A stretch of DNA of 64,000 nt, taken from NCBI RefSeq assembly GCF_000566685.1, contig NZ_AZQN01000010.1, forward strand, positions 124,001 through 188,000, written 5' to 3'. A program made the position numbers and the translations under genes. The stretch is from Dyadobacter tibetensis Y620-1. GTDB lineage: Bacteria; Bacteroidota; Bacteroidia; Cytophagales; Spirosomataceae. The notes beneath the pieces were generated by a model. It was given only the letters and a program-made list of their open reading frames with translations. It was not told the DNA's origin and searched no databases. Below, piece after piece: positions 63,334 to 64,000 of the stretch (position 1 is its first letter; each line of letters begins with the position of its first letter).

Positions 63334-64000
63334 ATGGATATTTCGAAAGAACTGATCATTCGATTTTTTAAGGGCCGGTGTTCTGAACATGAAGAGATTG
63401 AGGTTACAGAATGGTTGTCGGCATCTGAGCAGAACACTCAGCAGGCGATGCAATTGCTTGAGAGTTCAGATGATCAAGATGAGAGGCTCTTTCTTCAACT
63501 TCTGATCCAGTCTGGGGAAGTATGGGACAGTACCACTAGGACTACCGATACCATGGAGGTGGAAAGCCCCTTACACTCTCAGGAATCTATAGAGGGTATA
63601 GGGCAAATATATCTATGGACTACCGGAAGATATGTTGCTGCTGTAATAGCCCTCTTGATAGCCATATCAACAGTTCATTTTTATTACAAGTATAAGCCAA
63701 TCTACATTACCTCGGATTTTGGACAAATTAAGAGGGTTACGCTTCCAGATGGTTCAAAGGTTACCCTAAAGGGGAAGAGTAGCCTGCAATATAAATTGGT
63801 TAATGGTGAATTTGCCCGGGAAGTTTGGTTGAATGGCGAGGGATTTTTTAATATTCAACACACTACTGATCACAGAAGATTTAGGGTAAATACAGAAACT
63901 GGGAAACAAGTGGAGGTACTGGGGACAGAATTTACGCTTATGGAAAGAATGGGTAAGAGCCGAGTAGTGCTGAAGTCGGGTAGTATCCTGCTTAGGGGAC
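63334..64000 (+). CDS. FecR family anti-sigma factor (partial, C-terminus beyond right edge)
   Basis: The first 222 codons of a FecR-type regulator. A cytoplasmic N-terminus (MDISKELIIRFFKGRCSEHE) is followed by one transmembrane helix at about 107-125 (YVAAVIALLIAISTVHFYY). The periplasmic FecR domain begins with FGQIKRVTLPDGSKVTLKGK, SSLQYKL, EVWLNGEGFFNIQ and KQVEVLGTEFTLM, and is cut by the window end. The start is the ATG at 63334. A SusC/SusD pair is expected downstream. No sigma factor gene precedes it within the 400-base gap, so it probably works with a sigma factor encoded elsewhere. Confidence 0.9.
   Translation, partial: MDISKELIIRFFKGRCSEHEEIEVTEWLSASEQNTQQAMQLLESSDDQDERLFLQLLIQSGEVWDSTTRTTDTMEVESPLHSQESIEGIGQIYLWTTGRYVAAVIALLIAISTVHFYYKYKPIYITSDFGQIKRVTLPDGSKVTLKGKSSLQYKLVNGEFAREVWLNGEGFFNIQHTTDHRRFRVNTETGKQVEVLGTEFTLMERMGKSRVVLKSGSILLRG

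Overview
The window reads as chromosomal DNA of a free-living, polysaccharide-degrading member of the Bacteroidota, most likely order Cytophagales. The reasons are four SusC genes (one cut by the edge) and three SusD genes, FecI/FecR regulation of an STN-type SusC, a long surface protein built of CHU_C-associated Ig-like repeats with a type IX secretion tail, a GldA-like ATPase, and several promoter boxes of the TAnnTTTG type. I do not name a genus. No insertion sequence, phage or CRISPR array was seen.

Layout. 1-6554 (minus): a susC-susD pair followed by a second SusC-like gene cut by the left edge. 7358-12003 (minus): a likely operon of a two-domain alpha/beta-hydrolase esterase, a GH9 glucanase and a YhhN membrane protein, divergent from a Crp/Fnr regulator and a DoxX-like gene (12109-13198). 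13627-19389 (plus): second susC-susD pair with a strong terminator, then a GDSL esterase. 19519-26741 (plus): ECF sigma factor, FecR anti-sigma, STN-SusC and SusD, a self-contained signalling and uptake locus. 27124-33917 (plus): a poorly characterised stretch with an unknown small protein, two LuxR-type regulators whose receiver domains lack the phosphoacceptor Asp, an aquaporin, and a large membrane patatin phospholipase 24 bases behind the second regulator. 34004-36785: Crp/Fnr gene divergent from an outer-membrane protein, with two FNR-shaped dyads between them, then a luciferase-like monooxygenase. 36817-37240: a tandem duplication carrying CCCTAAG heptamer arrays and tRNA-His, one copy decayed. 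37313-48128 (minus): superoxide dismutase, tadA, the giant repeat protein, a GH3/beta-lactamase fusion, gldA and a DUF5009 protein. 48357-50448 (plus): a membrane glycosyltransferase candidate and a small Spy-like protein. 50473-58238 (minus): sbcC, a GH3-auxin-type adenylating enzyme, a GlsB/YeaQ protein, an S41 protease and rocD. 58316-62679 (plus): promoter, TPP riboswitch and a TonB-dependent receptor (a predicted thiamin-compound importer), then hemE and a GmhB-like phosphatase. A small lipoprotein lies antisense at 62676-62801, and a FecR gene is cut by the right edge.

The first 27 kb is a glycan foraging region: SusC/D pairs import oligosaccharides released by secreted enzymes (GH9, esterases), and one pair is controlled by surface signalling. 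The rest is mostly housekeeping and envelope genes. The least explained parts are the degenerate-receiver/patatin region, the tRNA-His/heptamer duplication, the structured leader in front of the first susC, and the operator-like dyads beside both Crp/Fnr genes.
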